Below are positions 14,538 to 22,359 of a stretch of DNA of 24,170 nt, piece by piece (position 1 is the stretch's first letter; each line of letters opens with the position of its first letter). The DNA comes from Planctomycetes bacterium UBA2386 (GTDB lineage Bacteria > Planctomycetota > UBA1135 > UBA2386). The notes beneath the pieces are model-generated. The model worked only from the letters and a program-made list of their open reading frames with translations, made no database searches and had not been told where the DNA came from. The position numbers and the translations under genes were made by a program. The stretch covers positions 432 to 24,601 of the forward strand of contig DDSQ01000161.1 of NCBI GenBank assembly GCA_002343845.1. Reading direction: 5' to 3'.

Positions 14538-15635
14538 ATGCCGAACGCGCACTCCGTCCCGGCCCGCCCGCGCAAGACGGTGCTCGTGCTCGGCGGCGGC
14601 GGCATGCGCGGCTTCTGCCACATCGGCATCGTTCGCGCGATCGAACGCCTCGGCATCCCGATCGACGAAGTCATCGGCACCAGCATGGGGGCGGTGATGG
14701 CGGGCCTGTTCGCGGCCGGGCGCGACAGCCACGAGATGGAAGTCGCCGCGCGCGAGATCTCGCTGAAGGACTACTTCCGGCTCAACCTGCTGAAGTTCCT
14801 GGTGCGCGGCTACCGGCACGCGTCGGTCTACAAGGGCCGCACGTTCCACGAGCTGCTGCGGAAGTGGCTGCCGCACGGGCGCTTCGCCGACCTGAAGAAG
14901 CCGTTCTTCTGCAACGCGCTGTCGTTGACCACCGGCGCCTCGCGGTTCTTCGGCATGCCCGGCGCCGTCGACGTGCCGGTCGCCGACGCGGTCTACGCCA
15001 GTGCCTGCCTGCCGACGATCTTCGAGCCGCTGCCGATCGGCGGCGACTGGTTCGTCGACGGCGGCATGACCGAGACGCTCGGCCTGCGCATCGCCAAGGC
15101 GCGCGGCGCGGACCTGGTGATCGCGGTCGATCTGTCGCACCGCGACATGCACACGCCGCGGTCGTACCGGGCGAGCCTGCCGCACATCCTGTTCCAGACC
15201 TACGAGGTGATGGGGCAGGCGCTCAACGAGCACAACCTGCACCGCTACGTCGACGAACGCACCGTCGTGATCAAGCCGATGGTGAGCCACCTCGGCCTGC
15301 TCGACATGCCGGACGTGCGCGAGATCGTGCGGATCGGCGAACGGCAGGCGATCGAGGTGCTGGCCACACATCCGCTGACCCGCTGGCTGTGCGACGCCGC
15401 CGTCGTCGCCGACGTCGACCGCGGTGCTGGCGCTGTTCGCGACCATGTGGCGCTGCACGTCGACATGAACGCCTGCATCCACTGCGGCATCTGTGCGGCG
15501 ACGTGCGCCACCGCGGGCTTCGCGGCCGTGCCGCTCGGCGACGTGGTGCGCAAGCTGCACAACTACGAGTGCACGCGCGACATGGCCTGCGAACGCAACT
15601 GCCCGACCGGCGCGATCCGCCTGGGCAATCTGTAG
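14538..15635 (+). CDS. Patatin-like phospholipase fused to a ferredoxin-like Fe-S domain
   Basis: The product is 365 residues from the ATG at 14538. Residues ~13-290 are a patatin-like esterase of the RssA type: oxyanion loop GGGGMRG (19-25), nucleophile S49 in GTSMG, and catalytic D174 in VDGGM. After a short linker the last ~57 residues carry a ferredoxin motif, C313-x2-C316-x2-C319-x3-C323, followed by C345-x5-C351-x3-C355-P, ending PTGAIRLGNL as bacterial 2[4Fe-4S] ferredoxins do. The first motif is complete; the second has three cysteines instead of four, so a 7Fe or single-cluster protein is possible. The frame is continuous through the junction. Patatins hydrolyse lipid acyl esters; an electron-carrying domain on one is unusual and its purpose is unknown. 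No signal peptide is visible. The gene diverges from the CoA ligase operon and converges on the Toprim gene. Confidence 0.85.
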   Translation: MPNAHSVPARPRKTVLVLGGGGMRGFCHIGIVRAIERLGIPIDEVIGTSMGAVMAGLFAAGRDSHEMEVAAREISLKDYFRLNLLKFLVRGYRHASVYKGRTFHELLRKWLPHGRFADLKKPFFCNALSLTTGASRFFGMPGAVDVPVADAVYASACLPTIFEPLPIGGDWFVDGGMTETLGLRIAKARGADLVIAVDLSHRDMHTPRSYRASLPHILFQTYEVMGQALNEHNLHRYVDERTVVIKPMVSHLGLLDMPDVREIVRIGERQAIEVLATHPLTRWLCDAAVVADVDRGAGAVRDHVALHVDMNACIHCGICAATCATAGFAAVPLGDVVRKLHNYECTRDMACERNCPTGAIRLGNL

Positions 15636-15642
15636 GGCGCGG

Positions 15643-16296
15643 TTACCGGAGGCCCTCGAGGAAGGCTCGTAGCGGCGCGAATGCGGCGGCGCCCAGGTCG
15701 AAGCGATTGGCGCGCGCGCCGGGCCCGAGCCGCGGGTCTTCGTCGTTCTCGATCGCGAGCAGCGACCCGATCAGGCCCTTGTGTAGGCTCTTCGGCGTCG
15801 AGCCGGCCGACTTCATGCAGCGATGGAAGGTCTCGATGCACGCGCGCTTGGCGGCGTTCTGCGGGTGGGCCGCCCACGCGCTCCAGACCAGGGTCTCGAG
15901 TTCGCCGACGTCTTCGTCGCCGCCGCCGGGAACGACGAAGAACCCGACCTTCGCCTTGGACCGCGACGCCTTCCAGGAGCCGTCTACGCCCAGGTCGGCT
16001 CCGGTCGTCCGCGTGAGCAGGTTGGCGAGGCTGCGGCGTGTGTCGGTGGGTGCAGCATCGGCGTCGATGAGGACGCCGATCGCCTTGGCGCGCGCTAAGC
16101 GCTCGGGGTCGATCCAGACCTCGATCTCCTTCAGCAGTTCCGTCTTGCTCTTGCACTCCTTGATGAAGCACGAGCCCGGTTCTCCGAGTCGCGGGAACCC
16201 CATGTGTTCGAGCAGTTCGGCCGCGAAGTGGAGATCGCTGTACCCCTCGACCAACAGGAAGCGATCGTGGTCCTCCTCCCGGGGACGTCCTCTCAT
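15643..16296 (-). CDS. DUF3226 Toprim-like protein, partner of the adjacent ATPase
   Basis: The product is 217 residues, with its ATG overlapping the TGA of the ATPase gene (ATGA). The Toprim-like fold shows as FLLVEGYSD (13-21, with E17 as the conserved acid and D21 after it), GVLIDAD (74-80, the D78-x-D80 pair) and a following FFVVPGGGDEDVGELETLV (119-137) where DUF3226 proteins have a strand, a small-residue loop and an acidic G-x-LE helix. The C-terminal FD...FAPLRAFLEGL is also typical of that family. In OLD-family systems a Toprim nuclease is joined to or paired with an ABC-type ATPase, and acidic residues like these bind the metal for DNA cutting. A nuclease role is therefore likely but inferred. 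Its stop is seven bases from that of the convergent patatin-ferredoxin gene. Confidence 0.8.
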   Translation of the reverse strand: MRGRPREEDHDRFLLVEGYSDLHFAAELLEHMGFPRLGEPGSCFIKECKSKTELLKEIEVWIDPERLARAKAIGVLIDADAAPTDTRRSLANLLTRTTGADLGVDGSWKASRSKAKVGFFVVPGGGDEDVGELETLVWSAWAAHPQNAAKRACIETFHRCMKSAGSTPKSLHKGLIGSLLAIENDEDPRLGPGARANRFDLGAAAFAPLRAFLEGLR

Positions 16297-17270
16297 CGCA
16301 GGTCGACGTCGCCTTGGATCGCCGCCTCGATCAGGCTGCGGTCGAGCACCCGGCCCTGGACATCGAGCGGCTTGTCGGTCTCCGAACGGAAGAGCTGCAC
16401 GATGCTGAAATCGTAGTCTGGCTCAGTGGACATGGCTTCGTGCGCTGCTTCGACGCACTCGTAGCTGTGCGTCGTGACGAAGACCTGCACGCCGCGGTCG
16501 CGCGCGACGGTGGCGATTCCCCGCCAGAGTTGAGGCAGGAGCGAGTAGTGCAGGCCGTTCTCGACCTCGTCGACGAGGCAGACATCAGTCTTCTGCGCAA
16601 GCAGCTCCGAGAAGAGGGCGACCAGTCGACTCATGCCATGACCTGCCTGCGCCAGTGGCATGCGCTCGGAGAGCCCGAGGTCCAACTCGATGAAGGGCGC
16701 TTCTCCTTGCGGAGCCCGGACGCGGACCTTCTTCAACCGCGGGTCGACTCTGCGGAGCATGTCCTCCATGCTCTCCTCGCCGTCCTTGCGGCTCAGGACG
16801 AGATCCAGCAGTTGTGTGAGGGCATCCTGCGTTCGCGGCCCCAGCGACACGACGCGACAGTTCAGTTGCGCGAAGTTGCGACCAACCGCCATCTCGAATG
16901 CTGGCGTGTCGACGTGCTTGACCCCGTGTAGCCATGGCCCACCCTTGCTCAAACGGTGTAGAGGACCCGCCATGAGAACTCGGCTCTCGGAGGGTTCACG
17001 CAGGATCCATGCCTCATCCCGCGTGCCGTCCCGCACGAGCCAGCGGAAGTAGTCACGCTCCGTGTTCGGGGGCTGCGTTCGCAGTTGTCTCGGGATCTCG
17101 TTGTGGAGGAGCGGCGGCTGGCACGACAGGAAGATCGCCTCCAGCAGCGACGTCTTCCCGCAGTTGTTCTTGCCGACGATCAGATTGACTCGCCTGAGCC
17201 CATCTAGCTCGAGCTTCTCGAACCCGCGGAAGTTCCTGACCACTAGCTTGCGGATCACGCTCGCGAACAT
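16293..17270 (-). CDS. AAA_15/AAA_21-type (OLD/RecF-like) ATPase
   Basis: The product is 325 residues. I choose the ATG at 17270 because the protein then begins IRKLVVRNFRGFEKLEL, the standard N-terminus of this class; an ATG at 17321 adds 17 residues without motif. Walker A is G33-KNNCGKTS-41, an ABC-signature-like LAQAGHGMSRLV is at 206-217, Walker B is VCLVDEVENGLH (230-241) with D234 and E235, and the H-loop is VTTHSYE with H268. RecF/SMC-type ATPases with these features bind DNA and dimerise on ATP. The chain is too short to hold its own Toprim domain, which instead follows as the overlapping next gene. Together they look like a split OLD-type or PARIS-like defence module. The GC content is lower than in flanking genes (55-58% in two 60-base samples against 73% in the efflux ATPase gene), which suggests recent acquisition. 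Confidence 0.85.
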   Translation of the reverse strand: MFASVIRKLVVRNFRGFEKLELDGLRRVNLIVGKNNCGKTSLLEAIFLSCQPPLLHNEIPRQLRTQPPNTERDYFRWLVRDGTRDEAWILREPSESRVLMAGPLHRLSKGGPWLHGVKHVDTPAFEMAVGRNFAQLNCRVVSLGPRTQDALTQLLDLVLSRKDGEESMEDMLRRVDPRLKKVRVRAPQGEAPFIELDLGLSERMPLAQAGHGMSRLVALFSELLAQKTDVCLVDEVENGLHYSLLPQLWRGIATVARDRGVQVFVTTHSYECVEAAHEAMSTEPDYDFSIVQLFRSETDKPLDVQGRVLDRSLIEAAIQGDVDLR

Positions 17271-17598
17271 AGCGACGGCGGCGCTCCCGCTGAAGTCGTA
17301 GCTCCTGGGGCTGGCGGTCATGCTGGATGGGTCCGGAGCGCGGGGAAACTCGTCAAGTCGATGGGGCACGCGCGCGTCCGGGGCCATCGTGCGAGACGGG
17401 CTCTCCATGGAAGTGCGCGACCGGGGGTAGCCGTAGGTGCGGCCCAAGGAACAGGCGGCGTTCGTGTTGACGAGGCGCTGTTCCTCGCCGACCGCTCGCG
17501 CGTGACGATGCGTCGTTGGAAAATACCCACGACCGCGCACGGATTGCGCCGGCGATCGGCCACACTGCGCCCGCCACGCGTCCGCCCGCCCGCCCCGC
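17271..17598. other. Intergenic region between the defence-like module and the efflux operon
   Basis: These 328 bases lie between divergent genes. Open frames exist on both strands, but none shows a recognisable domain, signal peptide or ribosome site, and they encode Arg/Pro-rich products typical of non-coding high-GC DNA. A TTGACG lies near 17355 on the minus strand and another near 17468 on the plus strand, but neither has a matching -10 element at 16-18 bases. Promoters for both operons should be here. The AT-rich GGAAAATACC near 17519-17528 is the most distinctive spot. Confidence 0.4.
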
Positions 17599-19068
17599 AT
17601 GAAGCGTCGAACCATCGTCCTGCTCGTCCTCGGCCTGTCCGTCGCCGGCCTCGTCACCTGGCAGTCGCTGCGGCCGACGCCGCCGATCCTGGTGGTGACG
17701 GCGAAGGTCGAACGCCTGCCGGCGCTGCGTTCGATCGTGTCGGCGACCGGCGAGATCCGCGCCAAGGAGTTCGTCGACATCCAGGCCGAGGTCGCCGGCC
17801 TGATCACCGAACTGCACGTGCGCGAGGGCGGCAGCGTGCAGAAGGGCGACGTTCTGCTGCGGCTCGACGACCTGCAGCTCAAGGCCGAACAGGACGGCGT
17901 GCGCGCGCAGGTGGGAGCCGGTGAAGCGGACGTGCGCAGCGGGGACGTCGGCGTCGCCACCGCCGAGGCCAATCTGGCCGCCGACGACACGGCGCTCGCG
18001 AACGCCCGCCTCGAGGCCGAACAGGCGGCGACCTCGCGCGACCGCGCCAAGGCGTCGTTCGCGCGCAAGAAGGAACTGCACGACCAGCAGCTGATCGGCA
18101 GCGAGGAATTCGAGGTGGCGGCGGCCGAGGCCCGGCTCGCCGAGCAGCGCTGGCAGTGGAACGAGGCGCGCATCCGCCAGGCGGAGTCGAGCGTCGCGGC
18201 CGGGCGCACGCGGGTCGACGCGGCCAAGGCCCAGCGCGACGCGGCGTGCCGGCGGCTCGAAGCGGTGCAGGCGTCGCTCGCCCGCGCCACCGACATGGTC
18301 GGCAAGACGACGCTGCGCGCGCCGCTGTCGGGGTTGATCACCAAGCTCAACGTCGAGAAGGGCGAACGCGCGGTACCCGGCATCCAGAGCAACCCGATCG
18401 CGACGTTGATGACGATCGCCGACATGTCGGTCATCGAGGCCGAGATCCGGGTCGCCGAGGCGGACATCGTCGACGTGTCGCTCGGAGCTCCCGCCGAAGT
18501 CGAGGTCGACGCGATGCGCGACGTGAAGTTCGCCGGTGTCGTGACCGAGATCGGCCAGAGCCCGATCCAGAACACGCAGTCGGGCAACACCCAGAGCCAG
18601 GACGGCAAGGAGTTCAAGGTGGTCGTGCGGCTGACGTCGCCGCCGCCGACGCTGCGGCCGGGCTTCACGGCGACGGCCGAGATCGTCACGGCCACGCGCA
18701 GCGACGTGCTGGTGATCCCGTTCCAGGCGCAGACCGCGCGCGAGGTCGAAGTCGACGCCGCGGGCCGCTACGTGCCGCCGCCAGAACCGGAGCCCGACGC
18801 GATCGAGGTGCCGTTGACCGCGGCCGAGCGCGCGAAACGAAAGGAGCTGAAGGGCGTGTTCGTGCGGCGCGATGGGCGCGCTCGCTTCGTGCCGGCCGAG
18901 TTCGGCGTGGTCGGCGAGACGATGGACGTCGAGGTGGTGTCGGGCCTGCAGCAGGACGACGAGGTCATCAGCGGCCCGTACCAGGTGCTGCGCACGTTGA
19001 AGGAGTGGGACCGGGTCGCGCTCGATCCGAAGCGCATGCAGAACGCGGGCGCGGGCAGCCAGCGATGA
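17599..19068 (+). CDS. HlyD/MacA-type periplasmic adaptor of an ABC efflux system
   Basis: The product is 489 residues. An N-terminal membrane anchor ([14 protein letters not shown], 6-19) is followed by the first half of the barrel-sandwich (biotinyl-lipoyl-like) domain with [18 protein letters not shown] and [18 protein letters not shown] (52-91), a long Ala/Glu/Arg-rich coiled-coil hairpin (~93-235), the second lipoyl half ([18 protein letters not shown], 239-256), a beta-barrel (~275-375) and a membrane-proximal domain. Residues ~383-418 are an unusual Pro/Glu/Lys-rich insertion in that last domain. Adaptors of this family link an inner membrane MacB-type transporter to an outer membrane channel; no TolC-like gene is in the window. 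Its TGA overlaps the ATG of the ATPase gene. Confidence 0.9.
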   Translation: MKRRTIVLLVLGLSVAGLVTWQSLRPTPPILVVTAKVERLPALRSIVSATGEIRAKEFVDIQAEVAGLITELHVREGGSVQKGDVLLRLDDLQLKAEQDGVRAQVGAGEADVRSGDVGVATAEANLAADDTALANARLEAEQAATSRDRAKASFARKKELHDQQLIGSEEFEVAAAEARLAEQRWQWNEARIRQAESSVAAGRTRVDAAKAQRDAACRRLEAVQASLARATDMVGKTTLRAPLSGLITKLNVEKGERAVPGIQSNPIATLMTIADMSVIEAEIRVAEADIVDVSLGAPAEVEVDAMRDVKFAGVVTEIGQSPIQNTQSGNTQSQDGKEFKVVVRLTSPPPTLRPGFTATAEIVTATRSDVLVIPFQAQTAREVEVDAAGRYVPPPEPEPDAIEVPLTAAERAKRKELKGVFVRRDGRARFVPAEFGVVGETMDVEVVSGLQQDDEVISGPYQVLRTLKEWDRVALDPKRMQNAGAGSQR

Positions 19069-19778
19069 GCGGCGAGGAGGTCATCCGCGCCGAGCAGCTC
19101 ACGCGTTCGTTCGTGATGGGCAGCAACACCGTGCACGCGTTGCGCGGCGTCGACCTGGTGATCCGGCGCGGCGAGTACGTCGCGATCATGGGGCCGTCGG
19201 GCTCGGGCAAGTCCACGCTGATGAACCTGATCGGCTGCCTCGACACGCCGACCAGCGGGCGCTACGCGCTGAACGGCACGCCGGTCGAGCAGCTGGGCCC
19301 GGACGACCTCGCGCGCATCCGCAACCAGGAGATCGGGTTCGTCTTCCAGACCTTCAACCTGCTCGCGCGGGCCAACGCGCTGCGCAACGTCGAACTGCCG
19401 CTGATCTACGGCGGCGTGCCGCCGGCGGAACGGCGGGCGCGGGCCGAGCGCGCGCTGCGTGAGGTCGACCTCGGCGACCGCATGACCCACCTGCCGAACC
19501 AGCTCTCGGGCGGCCAGCGCCAGCGCGTCAGCATCGCCCGCGCACTGGTCACCCAGCCAGCACTGCTGCTCGCCGACGAGCCGACGGGGAACCTCGACAG
19601 CAAGACCTCCGACGAGATCATGGGTCTGTTCGACCGCCTGCACCGCGCCGGCAACACGATCATCGTCGTCACGCACGAACGCGACATCGCCGACCGCGCG
19701 GCGCGCATCGTGACGATCCGCGACGGCCGCGTCGCGGCCGACGAGCTGCGCGCGCGCGCCGCGGCGGAAGCACGGTGA
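19065..19778 (+). CDS. MacB/LolD-type ABC transporter ATPase
   Basis: The product is 237 residues from an ATG that overlaps the adaptor stop (ATGA). All ABC motifs are intact: Walker [10 protein letters not shown] (43-51), Q-loop Q95 in FVFQTFNLL, signature LSGGQ (147-151), Walker B LLLADEP (167-173) followed by TGNLDSKT as in the MacB/LolD subfamily, and H-loop H204. It powers the two permeases encoded next. In E. coli MacB the ATPase and permease are one chain; here they are separate, as in many DevCA- or LolCDE-like systems. The stop overlaps the GTG of the first permease gene (GTGA). Confidence 0.93.
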   Translation: MSGEEVIRAEQLTRSFVMGSNTVHALRGVDLVIRRGEYVAIMGPSGSGKSTLMNLIGCLDTPTSGRYALNGTPVEQLGPDDLARIRNQEIGFVFQTFNLLARANALRNVELPLIYGGVPPAERRARAERALREVDLGDRMTHLPNQLSGGQRQRVSIARALVTQPALLLADEPTGNLDSKTSDEIMGLFDRLHRAGNTIIVVTHERDIADRAARIVTIRDGRVAADELRARAAAEAR

Positions 19779-20995
19779 ACCTGGTCGAGTCAGCGCGACT
19801 CGCCGTCGAGTCGATCTGGGCGAACCGCTTGCGGTCGTTCCTGACGCTGCTCGGCGTCATCATCGGCATCGCGTCGATCATCGCGACTGCGGCGGTGATC
19901 CAGGGGCTCAACACCTACGTCAGCGACAAGCTGTCGAACCTCGGCAAGGGCGTGTTCACCGTGCAGCGGCTCGGCCTGATCACCAACCGCCAGGAGTTCC
20001 TCGACGCGGTGCGCAAGAACCGCCGACTCACGTCGGAGGACGCGCTCGCGATCGCGGAACGTTGCCCGACGGCCGCCACCGTCGCCTGGGAAGTGCGTTC
20101 GAGGCTGGACCTGAAGCGTGGTCAGGACGAGCTCCGCGAGGTCGACATCGGCGGCATCACCCCGGCGATCCTCGAGATCGAGCCCTACGACGTCGCCGAC
20201 GGACGCATCCTCGCCGAGCACGAGGGCGACAGCGGCGCTCCCGTCGCCTTCATCGGCCACGACATCGCCGAGCGGCTGTTCCCGGGCGTCGACCCGATCG
20301 GCAAGCAGCTGCGCGTGAAGGGCATCGACCTGCACGTCGTCGGCGTCGCCAAGAAGAAGGGCAGCTTCCTCGGCTTCTCGCAGGACAACTTCGTCAAGAT
20401 CCCGTTCCGGCTGCACTGCAAGCTGTTCGGCGCGCACCGCTCGGTCAACATCAGCGTGCAGGCCCGCGACCCGGCCCGCATGGCCGAGACGATCGACGAA
20501 GTGCGCGCCGTGCTGCGCGCGCGGCATCACCTCGAGCCGGGCGATACCGACGACTTCGAAGTCGTGACCGCCGAGGGCATCAACAGCCTCTGGCGCAACC
20601 TGACGGCGACGATCTTCAGCGTCGCGTTGTTCGTGGTCGGCATCTCGCTGGTCGTCGGCGGCATCGTGATCATGAACATCATGCTGGTCAGCGTCGTCGA
20701 GCGGACGCGCGAGATCGGCGTGCGCAAGGCGGTCGGAGCGCGCCAAAGCGACATCGTGCGGCAGTTCCTGATCGAGTCGGTGCTGCTGTCGTGTCTCGGC
20801 GGTGCGGTCGGGATCGCGATCGCGTGGAGTGCTTCGGCGTTGCTGGCGGCGAAGACGCCGTTGCCGGCCGAGTTTCCGTTCTGGGCGCCGCCGGTCGCGT
20901 TCGTGATCTGCACGGCGATCGGCGTGTTCTTCGGCATCCACCCGGCGCGGCGCGCCGCGCGGCTCGACCCGATCGAAGCCCTGCGCGCGGACTGA
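19775..20995 (+). CDS. FtsX/MacB-family ABC permease (first of two)
   Basis: The product is 406 residues, starting with GTG in a GTGA overlap with the ATPase gene. Architecture is the MacB type: one N-terminal membrane helix ([20 protein letters not shown]), a periplasmic MacB_PCD domain (~45-270), then three membrane helices, the first ending in the conserved [22 protein letters not shown] loop that contacts the ATPase, and a final [16 protein letters not shown]. This kind of permease does not form a classic channel but transmits force to the periplasm to push substrates, often peptides, antibiotics or lipids, into the adaptor-channel. It likely pairs with the second permease. Confidence 0.9.
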   Translation: MNLVESARLAVESIWANRLRSFLTLLGVIIGIASIIATAAVIQGLNTYVSDKLSNLGKGVFTVQRLGLITNRQEFLDAVRKNRRLTSEDALAIAERCPTAATVAWEVRSRLDLKRGQDELREVDIGGITPAILEIEPYDVADGRILAEHEGDSGAPVAFIGHDIAERLFPGVDPIGKQLRVKGIDLHVVGVAKKKGSFLGFSQDNFVKIPFRLHCKLFGAHRSVNISVQARDPARMAETIDEVRAVLRARHHLEPGDTDDFEVVTAEGINSLWRNLTATIFSVALFVVGISLVVGGIVIMNIMLVSVVERTREIGVRKAVGARQSDIVRQFLIESVLLSCLGGAVGIAIAWSASALLAAKTPLPAEFPFWAPPVAFVICTAIGVFFGIHPARRAARLDPIEALRAD

Positions 20996-20997
20996 CC

Positions 20998-22245
20998 ATG
21001 CGCCGACTCGTCGCCATCACCGAGAACGTCAAGCTGGCGTTCGAGACGCTCGGCGCCAACCGCTTCCGGTCGTTCCTGACCGTGCTCGGCATCTTCATCG
21101 GTGTGCTGCTGGTCGTCACCGTCGCCGCGGTGCTCAACGGATTCCGCCAGTCCGTCGTCGATCAGGTCGAGCAGTTCGGCACCGACAACGTCTACATCAC
21201 CCGGCTGCCGTTCGTGCAGCTCGGACCGATGTCGCGCGAGATGCGGGCTCGCAGGCCGCTGCGGCTCGAGGACGCCGAGGCGATCCGCCGGCACTGCCCG
21301 TCGGTCGAGATCGTGTCGGCGGGCATCCGGGTGCCGATGTTCCTCAAGCGTGCGCAGAACGGCCGCGAGGAGATCGACAGCCCACGCGTGCGCGGCGTGT
21401 TCCCGGACAACGTCGAAGTCGCCAACCGTGTGCTCGCCGAGGGCCGATTCTTCACCGAGGAGGAGAACGAGCACCGCGTGTCGGTCGTCGTGCTCGGGCA
21501 TGCGTCGGCGCAGGCGCTGTTCCCCAACGGCGGCGCCATCGACAAGGAGATCCTCGTCGACGGCCGCAAGTTCCGCGTCGTCGGCACGCTCGAGAAACGC
21601 AAGGAAGGGCCGTTCGGCGGGCAGAACGAGGAGGACACGCTGCTCCTGGCGCCGTACTGGACGATGCGCCGCTTCTATCCGGGCGAGGACGAACACTTCC
21701 TCGCCGCGCGCTGCCGGCCCGGCGAGATGACGGCTGCGCTCGACGAGATCGCGCAGGTGCTGCGAAAGCAGCGTCGCGTGCGATGGAACGAGGAGAACGA
21801 CTTCGAGGTCGGCACCGCCGACACGCTGATCCAGGCGTTCGACGAGATCGTGTTCGCGACGCTGGCGGTGATGTTCCTGCTGTCGACCGTCGGCTTCATG
21901 GTCGGCGGCATCGGCGTGATGAACATCATGCTGGTGTCGGTGAAGGAGCGGACGCGCGAGATCGGCCTGCGCAAGGCCGTCGGCGCGCGTTCCGCCGACA
22001 TCCTCGGCCAGTTCCTGGTCGAGGCGATGGTGCTGTGCACGATCGGCGGGCTCGCGGGGCTGGTGGTCGCCGAGGGTCTGCTGTGGCTGGTGGGGCTGGT
22101 GGTGCCGGAACTGGTCGCGAGCACGCCGGTCTGGGCGCGCGTGTTCGCGTTCGCGGGTTCGGCGAGCGTCGGGCTGTTCTTCGGGTTGTGGCCGGCGTGG
22201 AAGGCGGCGCGGCTCGATCCGGTCGAAGCGCTGCGCTGGGAGTGA
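20998..22245 (+). CDS. FtsX/MacB-family ABC permease (second of two)
   Basis: The product is 415 residues from the ATG at 20998, two bases after the previous stop. It repeats the same plan: a first helix (FLTVLGIFIGVLLVVTVAAV), periplasmic domain with FFTEEENEHRVSVVVLGHA, three C-terminal helices with NIMLVSVKERTREIGLRKAVGA, and the end PAWKAARLDPVEALRWE. It is clearly paralogous to the preceding gene, most of all at the ends, while the periplasmic parts differ much more. I infer a heterodimeric transporter, unlike the MacB homodimer. The periplasmic domain contains an extra loop (KRKEGPFGGQNEED). The operon ends here; a 23-bp repeat array follows at once. Confidence 0.9.
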   Translation: MRRLVAITENVKLAFETLGANRFRSFLTVLGIFIGVLLVVTVAAVLNGFRQSVVDQVEQFGTDNVYITRLPFVQLGPMSREMRARRPLRLEDAEAIRRHCPSVEIVSAGIRVPMFLKRAQNGREEIDSPRVRGVFPDNVEVANRVLAEGRFFTEEENEHRVSVVVLGHASAQALFPNGGAIDKEILVDGRKFRVVGTLEKRKEGPFGGQNEEDTLLLAPYWTMRRFYPGEDEHFLAARCRPGEMTAALDEIAQVLRKQRRVRWNEENDFEVGTADTLIQAFDEIVFATLAVMFLLSTVGFMVGGIGVMNIMLVSVKERTREIGLRKAVGARSADILGQFLVEAMVLCTIGGLAGLVVAEGLLWLVGLVVPELVASTPVWARVFAFAGSASVGLFFGLWPAWKAARLDPVEALRWE

Positions 22246-22249
22246 GCGC

Positions 22250-22341
22250 GGCGGGTTTCCGATAGCCGAGGGGGTTTCTTTCATTTGGCCGAGGTGGTTC
22301 CTTTCGATCAGCCGAGGGGGTTCCTTGCATTCGGCCGAGGC
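22250..22341. repeat. 23-bp direct tandem repeat, three full copies plus degenerate ends
   Basis: Full copies start at 22265, 22288 and 22311, exactly 23 bases apart, with core GCCGAGGGGGTTCCTTTCAT. A fourth copy starts at 22334 and decays after eight bases. A degenerate partial copy (GGGTTTCCGATA) precedes them from about 22250. The copies differ at a few positions. The array fills the gap between the permease stop and the DUF4143 ATPase gene. It is not a CRISPR array because there are no spacers. Confidence 0.85.
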
Positions 22342-22359
22342 TGCGGGCACCCTGCGGCG

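Noticed and set aside
14538..15635. Patatin as a CBASS (CapV-type) effector
   Set aside because: No cyclic-nucleotide synthase, and the neighbour ATPase/Toprim pair is convergent, not co-transcribed; the ferredoxin-like tail is also unlike CapV.
15643..17270. Retron or Gabija system
   Set aside because: No reverse transcriptase or UvrD-like helicase gene and no ncRNA candidate beside the pair; only the ATPase/Toprim theme is shared.
17322..17563. Small minus-strand open frame upstream of the ATPase gene
   Set aside because: No ribosome site, no domain, Arg/Pro-rich product; likely non-coding.
17271..18695. Long N-terminal extension of the ATPase frame
   Set aside because: It runs antisense through the adaptor gene, is Ser/Arg-rich, and the RecF-like N-terminus begins at 17270.
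22250..22341. CRISPR array
   Set aside because: The 23-bp units are directly joined with no spacers, and no cas genes are nearby.
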